Source: Chelonobacter sp006228105 (GTDB lineage Bacteria; Pseudomonadota; Gammaproteobacteria; Enterobacterales; Pasteurellaceae). From it: 16,966 bases of DNA. The DNA is taken from assembly GCF_006228105.1 (NCBI RefSeq), contig NZ_VDHH01000069.1. One strand, written 5' to 3'. This document shows, piece after piece, positions 1-6,945 of this stretch. The position numbers were made by a program, and so were the translations under genes. Positions within the stretch are counted from its first letter, which is position 1, and each line of letters starts with the position of its first letter. The notes below the pieces were generated by a model, which made no database searches, was not told the origin of the DNA, and saw nothing but the letters and a program-made list of their open reading frames with translations.

Positions 1-19
1 CTTTGTCAATGATCTGAAT

Positions 20-35
20 CCGGCATTACTGCCGG
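20..35 (-). terminator. Possible weak hairpin after the DUF2892 gene
   Basis: CCGGCA, loop TTAC, TGCCGG form a perfect 6-bp GC-rich stem just beyond the minus-strand stop at 48. No run of U follows on the minus strand, so this is a poor intrinsic terminator; it may only be a 3' stabilising hairpin. Confidence 0.3.
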
Positions 36-47
36 CTGGAAAACAGG

Positions 48-314
48 TTAAGCCCTTTTTGCACCGAGTTTACAAAACAGATGAGAAAGCAGGCAAAAAC
101 CAGTCAACCCGCTAGTCAGCATGTTGACTGCAATCAATAAACAGACCCACAACCATTGCGCACTGACAAACAGCGGGCTAGCGGATAGCCCAAAAAGTAA
201 AGAAAGTAAAATAAATAACCCGCGAATAATACTTATTAATTGCCAACAGCCCAAATCATCACCCTCATCTCGGTCAATCATGTTATTAAAGATTGACCAA
301 TTTGTAAAAAACAT
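48..314 (-). CDS. DUF2892 (YgaP-type) small membrane protein
   Basis: This 88-residue protein has a short polar N-terminus (about residues 1-25) followed by two hydrophobic helices (about 28-50 and 52-72). The end of the second helix carries TGFCLLSHLF, close to the TGFCPLY signature of DUF2892 proteins, the membrane part of YgaP-like rhodaneses. No rhodanese domain is attached, so only the membrane module is present; in this family it occurs both alone and fused, and no biochemical role can be assigned. The gene is the last of a minus-strand series with rdgC and a micro-protein, 74 nt after the latter. No clear Shine-Dalgarno lies in front of the ATG at 314, which leaves the start somewhat uncertain. 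The family call rests on a short motif and topology. Confidence 0.65.
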   Translation of the reverse strand: MFFTNWSIFNNMIDRDEGDDLGCWQLISIIRGLFILLSLLFGLSASPLFVSAQWLWVCLLIAVNMLTSGLTGFCLLSHLFCKLGAKRA

Positions 315-388
315 GACAATTTTAACCTACAAAATCCGATAAAAATATACCTATCACACATTTTTTTTAGATTTTATCTAGGTCTGTA

Positions 389-463
389 TTAACGGAAAGG
401 GCAATCCTTGCAGTATTTACCTTTTTTCTTATATTTTTTGCAGCACTTATTTTTCTTGCCCAT
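389..463 (-). CDS. 24-residue Cys/Lys-rich micro-protein after rdgC
   Basis: Reading minus from the ATG at 463 to TAA at 389 gives MGKKNKCCKKYKKKGKYC followed by KDCPFR. It has four cysteines (positions 7, 8, 18, 21) and eleven lysines. The CC...CxxC layout suggests a tiny metal-binding fold, and the basic charge suggests contact with nucleic acid or ribosomes; both are inferences. The ATG lies 12 nt after the rdgC stop, with no strong Shine-Dalgarno, so translation could be coupled to rdgC. I have an impression of similar lysine-rich CCKKY...C.CP peptides in other gammaproteobacteria but cannot confirm a named family. The regular, low-complexity yet Cys-patterned sequence and its operon position are the reasons for calling it a real gene. 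Confidence 0.6.
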   Translation of the reverse strand: MGKKNKCCKKYKKKGKYCKDCPFR

Positions 464-475
464 GTGAACGACTGA

Positions 476-1396
476 TTATATTTTATCCGCTAACGATCCC
501 GCTTCGCCACCAAACGCCTCGAGTAAGCGTTCACTGAGCTGCGCCAAGATTCCGCTCATTAAAATAAAATCCGCATCAAAGCGCTGGGCGTAATCCTCTT
601 TCAGAATGTCGTCATTTTTTTCCCGTACTGTATCGGCAAATTTAAGTCGTTTCAGACTGCAATCTTGCTGTAGCACAAAACTGAGATGTTCTTCCCATTC
701 TAAGGCTAACTTGGTGATTTGCTTACCGACGGCAAAGTGATTTTGCATTTCGTCGCTGTCTAACGCTTGCTGTTTACAGCGGATCACCGCTTCATCGGTG
801 GTGGAAGTCAATTCCGCTTCTTCAAGTGCGGTCAGCCAGTGCGGCAGGTTGTCATTGGCGATCCAGTCGGTCATCACTGCTGCCGGATCATTGGCAAATA
901 CCAGCGGCACCAGCGGCAGTGATCCCAACGATTTACGCAGTAATGCCAGCGTGTCTTCCGCTCGTTTTGCCGAAGCAGCGTTGACATAAACCAGATCATT
1001 GTCGGCATCAATCCAAAGTGCGGTTTGCTGCTTTTTACTAAAGGCACGCGGCAACAACTCATTGATCACATCGTCTTTCAGCGTCTGTTTTTCCACTTTA
1101 CTCAGCTTGCGCTGCTCTTTTTCTTCCACACTTTCGATACGCTGCTCCAGCGCTTGCTTGATCACCGCTGCCGGCAGAATTTTTTCCTCTTTTTGTGCCA
1201 ACAACAAAATTTGTCCATTCACGCTGAAATGCAACAGATCACTGCCATTCAGCGGCGGTGCCCAACCGAATTTGCTTTGATCATGGCTGCCGCACGGGAA
1301 AAATGCCTGATGTGGCAACGCAGCGTCCAACACTTGGCTCGACCAGTCCAATTTTTTACTTAAACGGTAAACCATGACATTTTTAAACCAATACAT
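476..1396 (-). CDS. rdgC: Recombination-associated protein RdgC
   Basis: At 306 residues this matches the RdgC family (about 300). The N-terminus MYWFKNVMVYRLSK, the early segment FGWAPPL, and the charged C-terminal third ending in GILAQLSERLLEAFGGE are typical. RdgC is a nucleoid-associated protein that forms a ring dimer around duplex DNA and restrains RecA-dependent recombination; in Neisseria it affects pilin variation. The minus-strand Shine-Dalgarno AGGAAAAGAG lies just before the ATG at 1396, which supports this start. It is divergent from proC across a 65-bp gap and is followed at 12 nt by the micro-protein. Two uptake signals lie inside it (824-832, 1016-1024), consistent with a long-resident core gene. 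Confidence 0.95.
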   Translation of the reverse strand: MYWFKNVMVYRLSKKLDWSSQVLDAALPHQAFFPCGSHDQSKFGWAPPLNGSDLLHFSVNGQILLLAQKEEKILPAAVIKQALEQRIESVEEKEQRKLSKVEKQTLKDDVINELLPRAFSKKQQTALWIDADNDLVYVNAASAKRAEDTLALLRKSLGSLPLVPLVFANDPAAVMTDWIANDNLPHWLTALEEAELTSTTDEAVIRCKQQALDSDEMQNHFAVGKQITKLALEWEEHLSFVLQQDCSLKRLKFADTVREKNDDILKEDYAQRFDADFILMSGILAQLSERLLEAFGGEAGSLADKI

Positions 1397-1415
1397 AAAT
1401 CTCTTTTCCTGCTTA

Positions 1416-1424
1416 TGTTAGAAT
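1416..1424 (+). promoter_or_regulatory. Extended -10 promoter for proC
   Basis: TG-T-TAGAAT (TG at 1416, hexamer 1419-1424) is an extended -10 element about 38 nt before the proC start. No good -35 box is visible, which is common for extended -10 promoters. Just downstream, TAACA (1436-1440) and TGTTA (1446-1450) can pair next to the Shine-Dalgarno AAGGA at 1450. Confidence 0.45.
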
Positions 1425-1461
1425 GCGCAATATTGTAACAGACCTTGTTAAGGAAAAATGT

Positions 1462-2277
1462 ATGCAACAAAAATTAATTGCCTTTATCGGTGCGGGCAAT
1501 ATGACCCGAGCGATTATTTTAGGCTTGCTGCGCAGCGGCTATCCAGCGCAGAAAATCATTGCCACCAATCCAAGCAATGGCAAATTGGCAGCCTTGGCGG
1601 AACTGGGGGTACAAACCTCGCATAATAACCGTTTTGCAGTGGAACAAGCAGACGTGGTGGTATTGGCAGTGAAACCGCAATTGATGGCCACTGCCTGCGC
1701 CGATTTTGCTGGTCAAGATCTCAGCCAAAAGCTGCTGATTTCGATTGCCGCCGGCATTTCAGTCAAACGTTTGAACGCATTATTGCCCAGCGCAACGGCA
1801 ATAGTGAGAGTGATGCCGAATACGCCGTCACTGCTGTCTGTCGGCATGGCGGGGCTGTTTGCCAATGCCAAGTGCGGTGCTGATGACCGAACTTTTGCGG
1901 CTGACTTAATGCGCGCGGTAGGGGAAATTTGCTGGTTGCAGCAGGAAAGTGAAATTAACAGCGTGATCGCCGCTTCCGGCAGCAGCCCGGCGTATTTCTT
2001 TCTGTTTTTGGAAGCGATGCAGCAACAAGCGATCAACATGGGTTTAGCCCCTGCCACCGCGCGGCAGTTGAGCCAGCAAGCCATGCTGGGTGCAGCACAG
2101 ATGGCGATCGAAAACCCGCAACTGGAATTAGCAACCCTGCGTGAACAAGTCACCTCCAAGGGCGGTACCACTGCCGCTGCATTGCAGGTTTTTGCACAAC
2201 ATCAGCTGCAACAGATTGTTGCCGAAGCCATGCAAGCCGCCGTTGCCAGAGCTGAAGAGATGGAGAGCCTGTTCTGA
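1462..2277 (+). CDS. proC: Pyrroline-5-carboxylate reductase
   Basis: ProC reduces 1-pyrroline-5-carboxylate to L-proline with NAD(P)H, the last step of proline synthesis, in the cytosol. The 271-residue product fits the family (E. coli 269). The N-terminal Rossmann fold starts with FIGAGNM (residues 8-14); AVKPQ (69-73) and MPNTP (118-122) are conserved nucleotide-domain motifs; SGSSPAY (172-178) and TSKGGTT (231-237) belong to the C-terminal dimerisation and substrate domain. The start is the ATG at 1462 because AAGGA at 1450-1454 is 7 nt upstream and the protein then begins exactly where the family does. An in-frame ATG at 1423 is rejected. One uptake signal lies at 1870-1878. The next gene starts 1 nt after the stop, so the two form an operon. 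Confidence 0.96.
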   Translation: MQQKLIAFIGAGNMTRAIILGLLRSGYPAQKIIATNPSNGKLAALAELGVQTSHNNRFAVEQADVVVLAVKPQLMATACADFAGQDLSQKLLISIAAGISVKRLNALLPSATAIVRVMPNTPSLLSVGMAGLFANAKCGADDRTFAADLMRAVGEICWLQQESEINSVIAASGSSPAYFFLFLEAMQQQAINMGLAPATARQLSQQAMLGAAQMAIENPQLELATLREQVTSKGGTTAAALQVFAQHQLQQIVAEAMQAAVARAEEMESLF

Positions 2278-2278
2278 T

Positions 2279-3439
2279 ATGTTTCGCACCTCGCCCTTTG
2301 TCTGGTTAATTTGTAGTTTTATCGGCTATTTTGCCACTTATGGTGTGGTTTTGCCGTTTTTGCCGGTCTGGCTGAAAAGCTATCACTATTCGGAAGAGAC
2401 CATCGGTATCGTGGTCGCCTTCTCTTTTCTGTTTCGTTTTGCCGGCAGCATGCTGTTTTCACAATGGGTCAAACAGCCTTCAGCATTAATTTCGATGTTG
2501 CGCCTGATTGCGTGGTTCAGTCTTGGCTTAGTGCTGGCCATTGCCGCCAGCACCGAAATCGCTTGGTTGCTGATCGCACTGATTTGGCTGTTCAATGCGG
2601 TGTTCGGCGCCGGTATTCCGTTGACCGATGCTTTGGCAGGCAACTGGCAACGCCAAGTGACCTTAGACTACGGCAAAGCCCGTTTAACCGGGTCACTGGC
2701 GTTTATCGGTGCTAACTTGCTCGGTGGCTATGTGTTGGGTCTTTTCGGCGATCAAAGCATGATTTGGCTGGTGACCGCACTTTTATTGGCTTATGGCGCA
2801 CTCCAGATGCTGTCACCCAATCCGTATCCGCAAAATCCGAACAACAGCCAAAAAGTGCAAGCCAATGTCAGTTATAAAACCATTTTAGCCAATAAACAGA
2901 TCGTAGCGTTGTTGGCGGTTTTGGCGTTGCTTCAAGGCAGTCATGCCGCTTATTATGCTTATGCCGTGCTGTATTGGGCAGAATTGGGCATCGGGGTCGA
3001 GCTCAGCGGTTGGTTGTGGGGCGTCAGTGTGGCAGCAGAAGTGCTGGTGTTTTTCTTTGCCGGACGTTTGTTAAAAAATTGTTCGCTCTACTCGCTGCTG
3101 CTGTTTACTTCGGTGGTGGCAGTGTTGCGTTGGGTCGGCATGGGATGGGCAGAACACTTTATCCCATTTTTGCTGCTGCAAACCCTGCACGGCATCACGT
3201 TCGCACTGTGCCACTTTGTGACGATCCGCTATATCACTGGCTGTCCGAGCAGTTATATTGCCAAGCTACAGGCGCTGTATAACGGCGTTTGCAGCTGTTT
3301 GAGTGTCGCCCTATTTATGCTGTTTGCCGGCGTGGTGTATCGTTATCATCCGGTGTGGGCATTTTATTTGATGGCAATTTTAGTCTTACCGAGTTTTGTA
3401 TTGCTGCAAAAGGTAAGAAATCCGCAGCCGATTGAATAA
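2279..3439 (+). CDS. MFS transporter, HcaT/MFS_1-like family
   Basis: This 386-residue integral membrane protein shows about 12 hydrophobic segments. It opens with a helix containing YFATYGVVLPFLPVWL, then a conserved SEETIGIVVAFSFLFRF segment, as in the 3-phenylpropionate permease HcaT and its relatives (MFS_1_like). Further anchors are GAGIPLTDALAG, YGKARLTGSLAFIGANLLGG and the C-terminal LHGITFALCHF. It is probably a proton-coupled symporter of the inner membrane; the substrate cannot be read from the sequence, and its link to proC is only positional. The start is the ATG at 2279, 1 nt after the proC stop, served by GGAGA at 2262-2266 inside proC. The gene converges on ubiA with a 12-bp gap that holds no obvious terminator. 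Confidence 0.85.
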   Translation: MFRTSPFVWLICSFIGYFATYGVVLPFLPVWLKSYHYSEETIGIVVAFSFLFRFAGSMLFSQWVKQPSALISMLRLIAWFSLGLVLAIAASTEIAWLLIALIWLFNAVFGAGIPLTDALAGNWQRQVTLDYGKARLTGSLAFIGANLLGGYVLGLFGDQSMIWLVTALLLAYGALQMLSPNPYPQNPNNSQKVQANVSYKTILANKQIVALLAVLALLQGSHAAYYAYAVLYWAELGIGVELSGWLWGVSVAAEVLVFFFAGRLLKNCSLYSLLLFTSVVAVLRWVGMGWAEHFIPFLLLQTLHGITFALCHFVTIRYITGCPSSYIAKLQALYNGVCSCLSVALFMLFAGVVYRYHPVWAFYLMAILVLPSFVLLQKVRNPQPIE

Positions 3440-3451
3440 TTCCTACAGACC

Positions 3452-4318
3452 TTAAGCAAAAATTCCTAACAGCAGTGCAATAAAAATGCCCATGCCGAAA
3501 TAGTTATTGTTGAGAAATGCCTTAAAACAGTCGGCACGGGTACGTTCGCGCGTGAGTTTGCATTGATACACAAAGCAAAGTGCGGTCACAGCAACCGCCA
3601 CATAATACAACGGGTGCAGCTGCGCCAGATAGCCGATAGCGGCAAACAACATTAAGGCGACAAATTGCAATAATGCAATGATCTTATTGTCATATTGCGC
3701 AAACAAAATCGCGGTGGACTTCACTCCGATGCGCAAATCATCATCACGATCCACCATCGCATATTGGGTATCGTATGCCACCGTCCACAGCAGGTTGGCG
3801 AAAAACAGCAGCCAGCACAACAACGGCAACTGTGCACTCACGGCGGCATACGCCATCGGAATCGACCAGCCGAACGCCGCACCCAACACAAATTGCGGCA
3901 GGTGGGTATAGCGTTTCATAAACGGATACACAAATGCCAATGCCACTGCGATAAACGACAGAAAAATCGCATAGCCATTCAGGTTGAGTACCAACAGAAA
4001 CGAAAGTGCGGTCAGCACCACAAACAAGATTTTCGCCTCTTTTTCACTAACTTCGCCGGTTGCTAACGGGCGGTTGGCTGTGCGTTTAACACTGCCGTCA
4101 ATATGGCGATCGGCGTAGTCGTTGATCACACAACCGGCGGCACGCATCAACACTACTCCCGCGACAAAAATCAGCAATATTTTGCTATCCGGCACTGCTT
4201 CGGCTGCCAAAAACAACGCCCACAGTGTCGGCCATAGCAACAGCAGCGTGCCGATGGGGCGATCCAAGCGCATTAAACGGGCATAGGCGTGTAATTTTCG
4301 GGTTAATACATCGGGCAT
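3452..4318 (-). CDS. ubiA: 4-hydroxybenzoate polyprenyltransferase
   Basis: UbiA attaches the polyprenyl tail to 4-hydroxybenzoate in the inner membrane, the second committed step of ubiquinone synthesis. The 288-residue protein (E. coli 290) carries the two Asp-rich motifs that bind magnesium-diphosphate: NDYADRHID (66-74) and, in the second half, YDTQYAMVDRDDD (182-194). About eight or nine membrane helices are evident, and the N-terminal MRLDRPIGTLLLLWPTLWAL block is diagnostic. No ubiC (chorismate lyase) is adjacent, unlike in E. coli. The gene is minus strand, 133 bp after glpG, and overlaps no neighbour. Uptake signals lie at 3578-3586 and 4004-4012. Confidence 0.96.
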   Translation of the reverse strand: MPDVLTRKLHAYARLMRLDRPIGTLLLLWPTLWALFLAAEAVPDSKILLIFVAGVVLMRAAGCVINDYADRHIDGSVKRTANRPLATGEVSEKEAKILFVVLTALSFLLVLNLNGYAIFLSFIAVALAFVYPFMKRYTHLPQFVLGAAFGWSIPMAYAAVSAQLPLLCWLLFFANLLWTVAYDTQYAMVDRDDDLRIGVKSTAILFAQYDNKIIALLQFVALMLFAAIGYLAQLHPLYYVAVAVTALCFVYQCKLTRERTRADCFKAFLNNNYFGMGIFIALLLGIFA

Positions 4319-4412
4319 TTTCGTAATGGTGTGTTGTCGAATAATGAGCGGCGTTTTGTGTTACGCCTATCATTGCTATCAATCAAATATGGACGCTATC
4401 TTACCGCAAAAT

Positions 4413-4450
4413 AAGCAAAAATGCTCTGCATAACCTAGGAATTTTTGCTT
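4413..4450. repeat. 10-bp AT-rich inverted repeat between glpG and ubiA
   Basis: AAGCAAAAAT at 4413-4422 and ATTTTTGCTT at 4441-4450 are perfect complements separated by 18 nt, 1 nt beyond the glpG stop. On the minus strand the hairpin is followed by ATTTTGCGG rather than a clean U tract, so it would be a weak terminator or a 3' stabiliser for glpG. Confidence 0.45.
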
Positions 4451-4451
4451 T

Positions 4452-5324
4452 TCAGTGTGGTTTTTTGCGGGCTAATCGCTTTCCGTCCAACCAAGCGATT
4501 GCACTGCCAAGCAGCAAACCGGAAATATGTGCCGCATTACCCACCTGCAAATTCAGCAAGGGCCCTACAAATCCAACCGCAATCCCCGTCAACAACAGAT
4601 AGATAAATCCGCTCGGCAAGCTAAATCGACGCAACGGATCAACCCGGCTCATCACATAAACGTAGCCCAAGATCGCAAAAACCACGCCAGACAGCCCGAA
4701 AAATGCCGGTCCGCTGAACGCATTTTGCGTAATACCGCTGATCAGCGCAGCAGCCAAAAATAGTTGCAGCACTTTGCCTGAGCCGCAAGAGCGCTCAATC
4801 ATGGCACCAAAGACCAACCAATAGGTTAAATTAAACACAATATGGCTAAGTGACAAATGCACCAGCGCATGGGTGAAAAATCGCCAAATTTCGCTGTATT
4901 GGCTGCTATCTTGCGGGAAATGCGCCGATAAATACACGTCTGTTTGATAATCGCTCAAGCTTAGCAGATATGCCAGCACGCAAATCAAACCGAGCAGCGC
5001 CGTCACCGGGGCGGCGGCAACTGAGCTCCACAAGTTACGCCACTGCGAAAGATTGGGCAGCAATGCCTTAAAGCGTCCGTTTAAGGAATAGGTTTGCCCG
5101 TCTTGCCAACTCGCCTGCATATACTTTTCGGCAAACGGCGTGTGCCGGTATTGCTCCGCCTCATTTAACAGCTGGCTCAGCTGCGGATCATCTTCTTCCA
5201 GCGCCAACAAATAGTGCCCTTGCTGTTGATATAGCGGCAAATCCCGCTGATATTCACGCCGGATATAGTCACGAAAGCGCAGTGCCAGTTCCGGTTTGTC
5301 AGTACTTAAAATTATTTTAGTCAT
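4452..5324 (-). CDS. glpG: Rhomboid intramembrane serine protease GlpG
   Basis: GlpG cleaves membrane proteins within or next to transmembrane helices. The 290-residue protein has the cytosolic N-terminal domain (about 1-90) followed by six membrane helices. The catalytic dyad is visible as Ser212 in GLSGVVFAILGY and His266 in AHISGLLLG; His161 and Asn165 in HIVFNL match the oxyanion-hole His150/Asn154 of E. coli, and the WRFFTHALVH loop-1 region is intact. An active enzyme is expected. In E. coli glpG sits in glpEGR; here glpE is nearby but separated by an oppositely oriented gene and glpR is absent. No strong Shine-Dalgarno precedes the ATG at 5324. Confidence 0.95.
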   Translation of the reverse strand: MTKIILSTDKPELALRFRDYIRREYQRDLPLYQQQGHYLLALEEDDPQLSQLLNEAEQYRHTPFAEKYMQASWQDGQTYSLNGRFKALLPNLSQWRNLWSSVAAAPVTALLGLICVLAYLLSLSDYQTDVYLSAHFPQDSSQYSEIWRFFTHALVHLSLSHIVFNLTYWLVFGAMIERSCGSGKVLQLFLAAALISGITQNAFSGPAFFGLSGVVFAILGYVYVMSRVDPLRRFSLPSGFIYLLLTGIAVGFVGPLLNLQVGNAAHISGLLLGSAIAWLDGKRLARKKPH

Positions 5325-5343
5325 AACGTTTTAGAAAACAGAA

Positions 5344-5372
5344 TTAGAAAAGTCACAAAGTTACGCTATACT
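5344..5372 (+). promoter_or_regulatory. Putative sigma-70 promoter for the 5417 gene
   Basis: TATACT at 5367-5372 is a good -10 box. A weak -35 (TTAGAA, 5344-5349) lies 17 bp upstream. It directs plus-strand transcription into the small membrane protein gene that begins at 5417. Confidence 0.45.
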
Positions 5373-5416
5373 AGCGCCTCGTGTAACAGATTGGAAGAAA
5401 TACGAGGAGAATTCAG

Positions 5417-5731
5417 GTGCATAACCAACCACAATTAAACGGCTTTTCCGGCTTTGCTTGGGCAACCGCTCTTTTTTGCCTGCCAGCGATTCTCTGGCCA
5501 CTGGCACTGCTGGTTTCGCCATCGGTCGCCGATAATCCGGCACTTAGCAGCCGTGCGGTATATTGGTTTTCAACCGCACTTTGGGTTTATCCGCTAGGGT
5601 TATTCGCTACCGCACTTTTATTGGCAAAATTGCGGCGTACCGCACCACAAGCCGCATGGCTGTTGCTATTTGCAGCATTTATCGCTTTTTACGGCTTCCT
5701 CGCCTATTTGATTATCCGGGTTTGGCACTAG
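5417..5731 (+). CDS. Small 3-helix membrane protein, Pasteurellaceae-type (DUF5389-like)
   Basis: This 104-residue protein has three clear hydrophobic helices at about 14-35, 47-71 and 79-102. The N-terminal block GFSGFAWATALFCLPAILWP resembles what I recall as DUF5389, a family of unknown function largely confined to Pasteurellaceae; that assignment is from memory. The start is GTG at 5417, chosen because AGGAG at 5405-5409 is 7 nt upstream. It lies alone on the plus strand between glpG and glpE, divergent from glpG (92 bp) and converging with glpE (8 bp), and so splits what is a contiguous pair in E. coli. Two uptake signals (5573-5581, 5609-5617) lie 27 bp apart inside it, showing it is resident rather than newly acquired. 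Function unknown. Confidence 0.75.
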   Translation: MHNQPQLNGFSGFAWATALFCLPAILWPLALLVSPSVADNPALSSRAVYWFSTALWVYPLGLFATALLLAKLRRTAPQAAWLLLFAAFIAFYGFLAYLIIRVWH

Positions 5732-5739
5732 GTTAACAC

Positions 5740-6075
5740 CTATTCACTTTGCAAATCACTTTCATAAGGCAAGCCGGCACGCAGCCAGCCTTCAAATCCA
5801 CCTTGCACACTGGCAACATGGTCAAAGCCTTGCTCGATCAAAAAATGGGCAACATTCAGGCTGCTAACCCCGTGATAACACATCACTAGAATCGGAAAAT
5901 CATAATCATAGCGATCCAAAAATTCGCCATAACTTTGATTGGTGAGATGAAACGCTTGCGGCGGGTGGCGATAACTGAAATTCTTCAGATCGCGAATATC
6001 CAGCAATACCGCCTGATTATCCTGCACCTGCTGCCACGCCTGCTGCGCGGTCACTGTTGCAATGTCGGTGGTCAT
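5740..6075 (-). CDS. glpE: Thiosulfate sulfurtransferase GlpE (single-domain rhodanese)
   Basis: GlpE transfers sulfane sulfur from thiosulfate to cyanide or other thiol acceptors in the cytosol. At 111 residues (E. coli 108) it is a single rhodanese domain. The active-site loop is CYHGVSS with the persulfide-forming Cys66 (VMCYHG); LLDIRDLKNF (24-33) and GGFEGWLRAGLPYE near the C-terminus are standard rhodanese motifs. The start at 6075 is preceded on the minus strand by AAAGG with a 6-nt spacer. It lies downstream of the YqhA-like gene with a hairpin between. All catalytic parts are intact. Confidence 0.93.
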   Translation of the reverse strand: MTTDIATVTAQQAWQQVQDNQAVLLDIRDLKNFSYRHPPQAFHLTNQSYGEFLDRYDYDFPILVMCYHGVSSLNVAHFLIEQGFDHVASVQGGFEGWLRAGLPYESDLQSE

Positions 6076-6109
6076 AAAATACCTTTATCAAGAAAAAATT
6101 TAACAGAAT

Positions 6110-6153
6110 GTGAGCGGCTGTGTTGCAAAAAACAGCATAACAATGCCGCTCAC
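6110..6153 (-). terminator. 8-bp GC-rich hairpin between the yqhA-like gene and glpE
   Basis: GTGAGCGG (6110-6117) and CCGCTCAC (6146-6153) pair perfectly around 28 nt, and the loop can form an inner GC/GTT stem. On the minus strand it follows the yqhA-like stop and is followed by ATTCTGTTAAATTTTTTC, an imperfect U-rich stretch, so it may end that transcript or form a leader in front of glpE. Confidence 0.45.
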
Positions 6154-6197
6154 CCGATTTGTCATCGCACCCGCACTTTGCTTTAATTCAAGCCAGC

Positions 6198-6740
6198 TTA
6201 ATGGTTCTTATGGGTTGTGCCGTACAAAATACGATCGGTGTATGCCATCGCCAACGCTGATGCCAAAAAGCCCAAATGCAGCAGTAGTTGCCACATCATC
6301 TGTTTTTCCGGCAAATTTCCGACATTAATAAATGTCTGCAACATATGGATTGAAGAGATGCTGATAATCGCCATCGACAGTTTGACTTTCAATACCGAAG
6401 CATTAACATGATTCAACCATTCCGGCTGATCAGGATGATCGTCGGTATTCAGGCGCGAGACAAAGGTTTCATAACCGCCGACAATCACCATAATCAGCAA
6501 GTTGGCGATCATCACCACATCAATCAAGTTCAACACCGCCAACATCACCATATTTTCATTCATTTGGTTAAGATTGACCAACAGCTCCCAGAGCGATTTG
6601 ATAAATTTATAGGCATACACCATCTGCACCACAATCAGCCCGATATAAATCGGCAGCTGAATCCAGCGACTGGCAAAAATAATTTTACTGAAAATTGAGG
6701 TTCTTCTGATGCGATCTTGTTTTTCGTTTGTGATATGCAT
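6198..6740 (-). CDS. yqhA: UPF0114 family membrane protein (YqhA-like)
   Basis: This 180-residue inner-membrane protein has four hydrophobic segments and the family hallmarks: an FASRWIQLPIYIGL block (about 22-35), the central VVMIANLLIMVIVGGYETFVSRL, and ISISSIHMLQTFINVGNL near the C-terminus. These align well with E. coli YqhA (164 residues). It is about 16 residues longer at the N-terminus, starting at the ATG at 6740; no strong Shine-Dalgarno supports that start, so a slightly later one is possible. Function is not established for the family. It is on the minus strand upstream of glpE. No uptake signal lies inside it. Confidence 0.88.
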   Translation of the reverse strand: MHITNEKQDRIRRTSIFSKIIFASRWIQLPIYIGLIVVQMVYAYKFIKSLWELLVNLNQMNENMVMLAVLNLIDVVMIANLLIMVIVGGYETFVSRLNTDDHPDQPEWLNHVNASVLKVKLSMAIISISSIHMLQTFINVGNLPEKQMMWQLLLHLGFLASALAMAYTDRILYGTTHKNH

Positions 6741-6775
6741 AATGTTCTAAAAATGTTAACTAAAAAAGTGGAAGA

Positions 6776-6804
6776 AAATTACCTATTTTCGGTTTAAATA
6801 GCAA
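6776..6804 (-). promoter_or_regulatory. Putative promoter for the yqhA-like gene
   Basis: On the minus strand TTGCTA (6799-6804) and TAATTT (6776-6781) are separated by exactly 17 bp and point at the 6740 start. Each hexamer matches 4 of 6 consensus positions. Confidence 0.4.
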
Positions 6805-6851
6805 GATTCTGTAGAAAAAAATTAAGTGTGTACTTTTTGTTCTACTTTGCC

Positions 6852-6857
6852 TATAAT
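6852..6857 (+). promoter_or_regulatory. Consensus -10 box for the RNA upstream of abi
   Basis: TATAAT is a perfect -10 hexamer. At 17 bp spacing the -35 position (6829-6834, TGTACT) is poor. Transcription would start near 6864 and run into a hairpin with a U tract, so the main product would be a short RNA and only read-through would reach the abi gene. Confidence 0.55.
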
Positions 6858-6863
6858 AGTAAA

Positions 6864-6921
6864 CGATATACCTGCCATGCCTATGAACTTCTGTTTACGC
6901 ACAAATCGGCAGGTTTTTTTT
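6864..6921 (+). ncRNA. Predicted ~58-nt structured RNA upstream of the AbiF-family gene
   Basis: A TATAAT box sits 6 nt before the predicted 5' end. The RNA is dominated by a long-range stem, ACCTGCC (6870-6876) with GGCAGGT (6908-6914), followed at once by eight T (6914-6921), a classic plus-strand intrinsic terminator. Inside the 31-nt loop TGAAC (6884-6888) and GTTTA (6893-6897) can form a second hairpin with a TTCT loop. The upstream gene is on the minus strand, so this terminator serves no plus-strand mRNA. The RNA ends 24 nt before the abi ATG. I infer a small RNA, either an attenuator for abi or an RNA partner or antitoxin of the HEPN protein. Exact ends are predicted. Confidence 0.55.
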
Positions 6922-6945
6922 AATGCTATTTTTGATTATAAGTAT

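Noticed and set aside
798..1363. Plus-strand open frames opposite rdgC
   Set aside because: They are mirror frames of a GC-rich coding gene, without Shine-Dalgarno sites or recognisable domains.
1423..1461. Upstream in-frame ATG for proC
   Set aside because: It lies on the -10 element; the ATG at 1462 has a proper Shine-Dalgarno and gives the family N-terminus.
2141..2278. 46-residue extension of the MFS frame inside proC
   Set aside because: The extension is proC read out of frame; the transporter starts at 2279 with its first membrane helix.
6108..6127. Possible CRP site (TGTGAGCGGCTGTG) before glpE
   Set aside because: Only one half-site matches; the bases belong to the GTGAGCGG/CCGCTCAC hairpin instead.
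6826..6945. 40-residue N-terminal extension of the abi frame from an ATG at 6826
   Set aside because: It runs through the TATAAT box and the hairpin-terminator RNA, has no family similarity, and the Abi_2 domain starts normally at the ATG at 6946.
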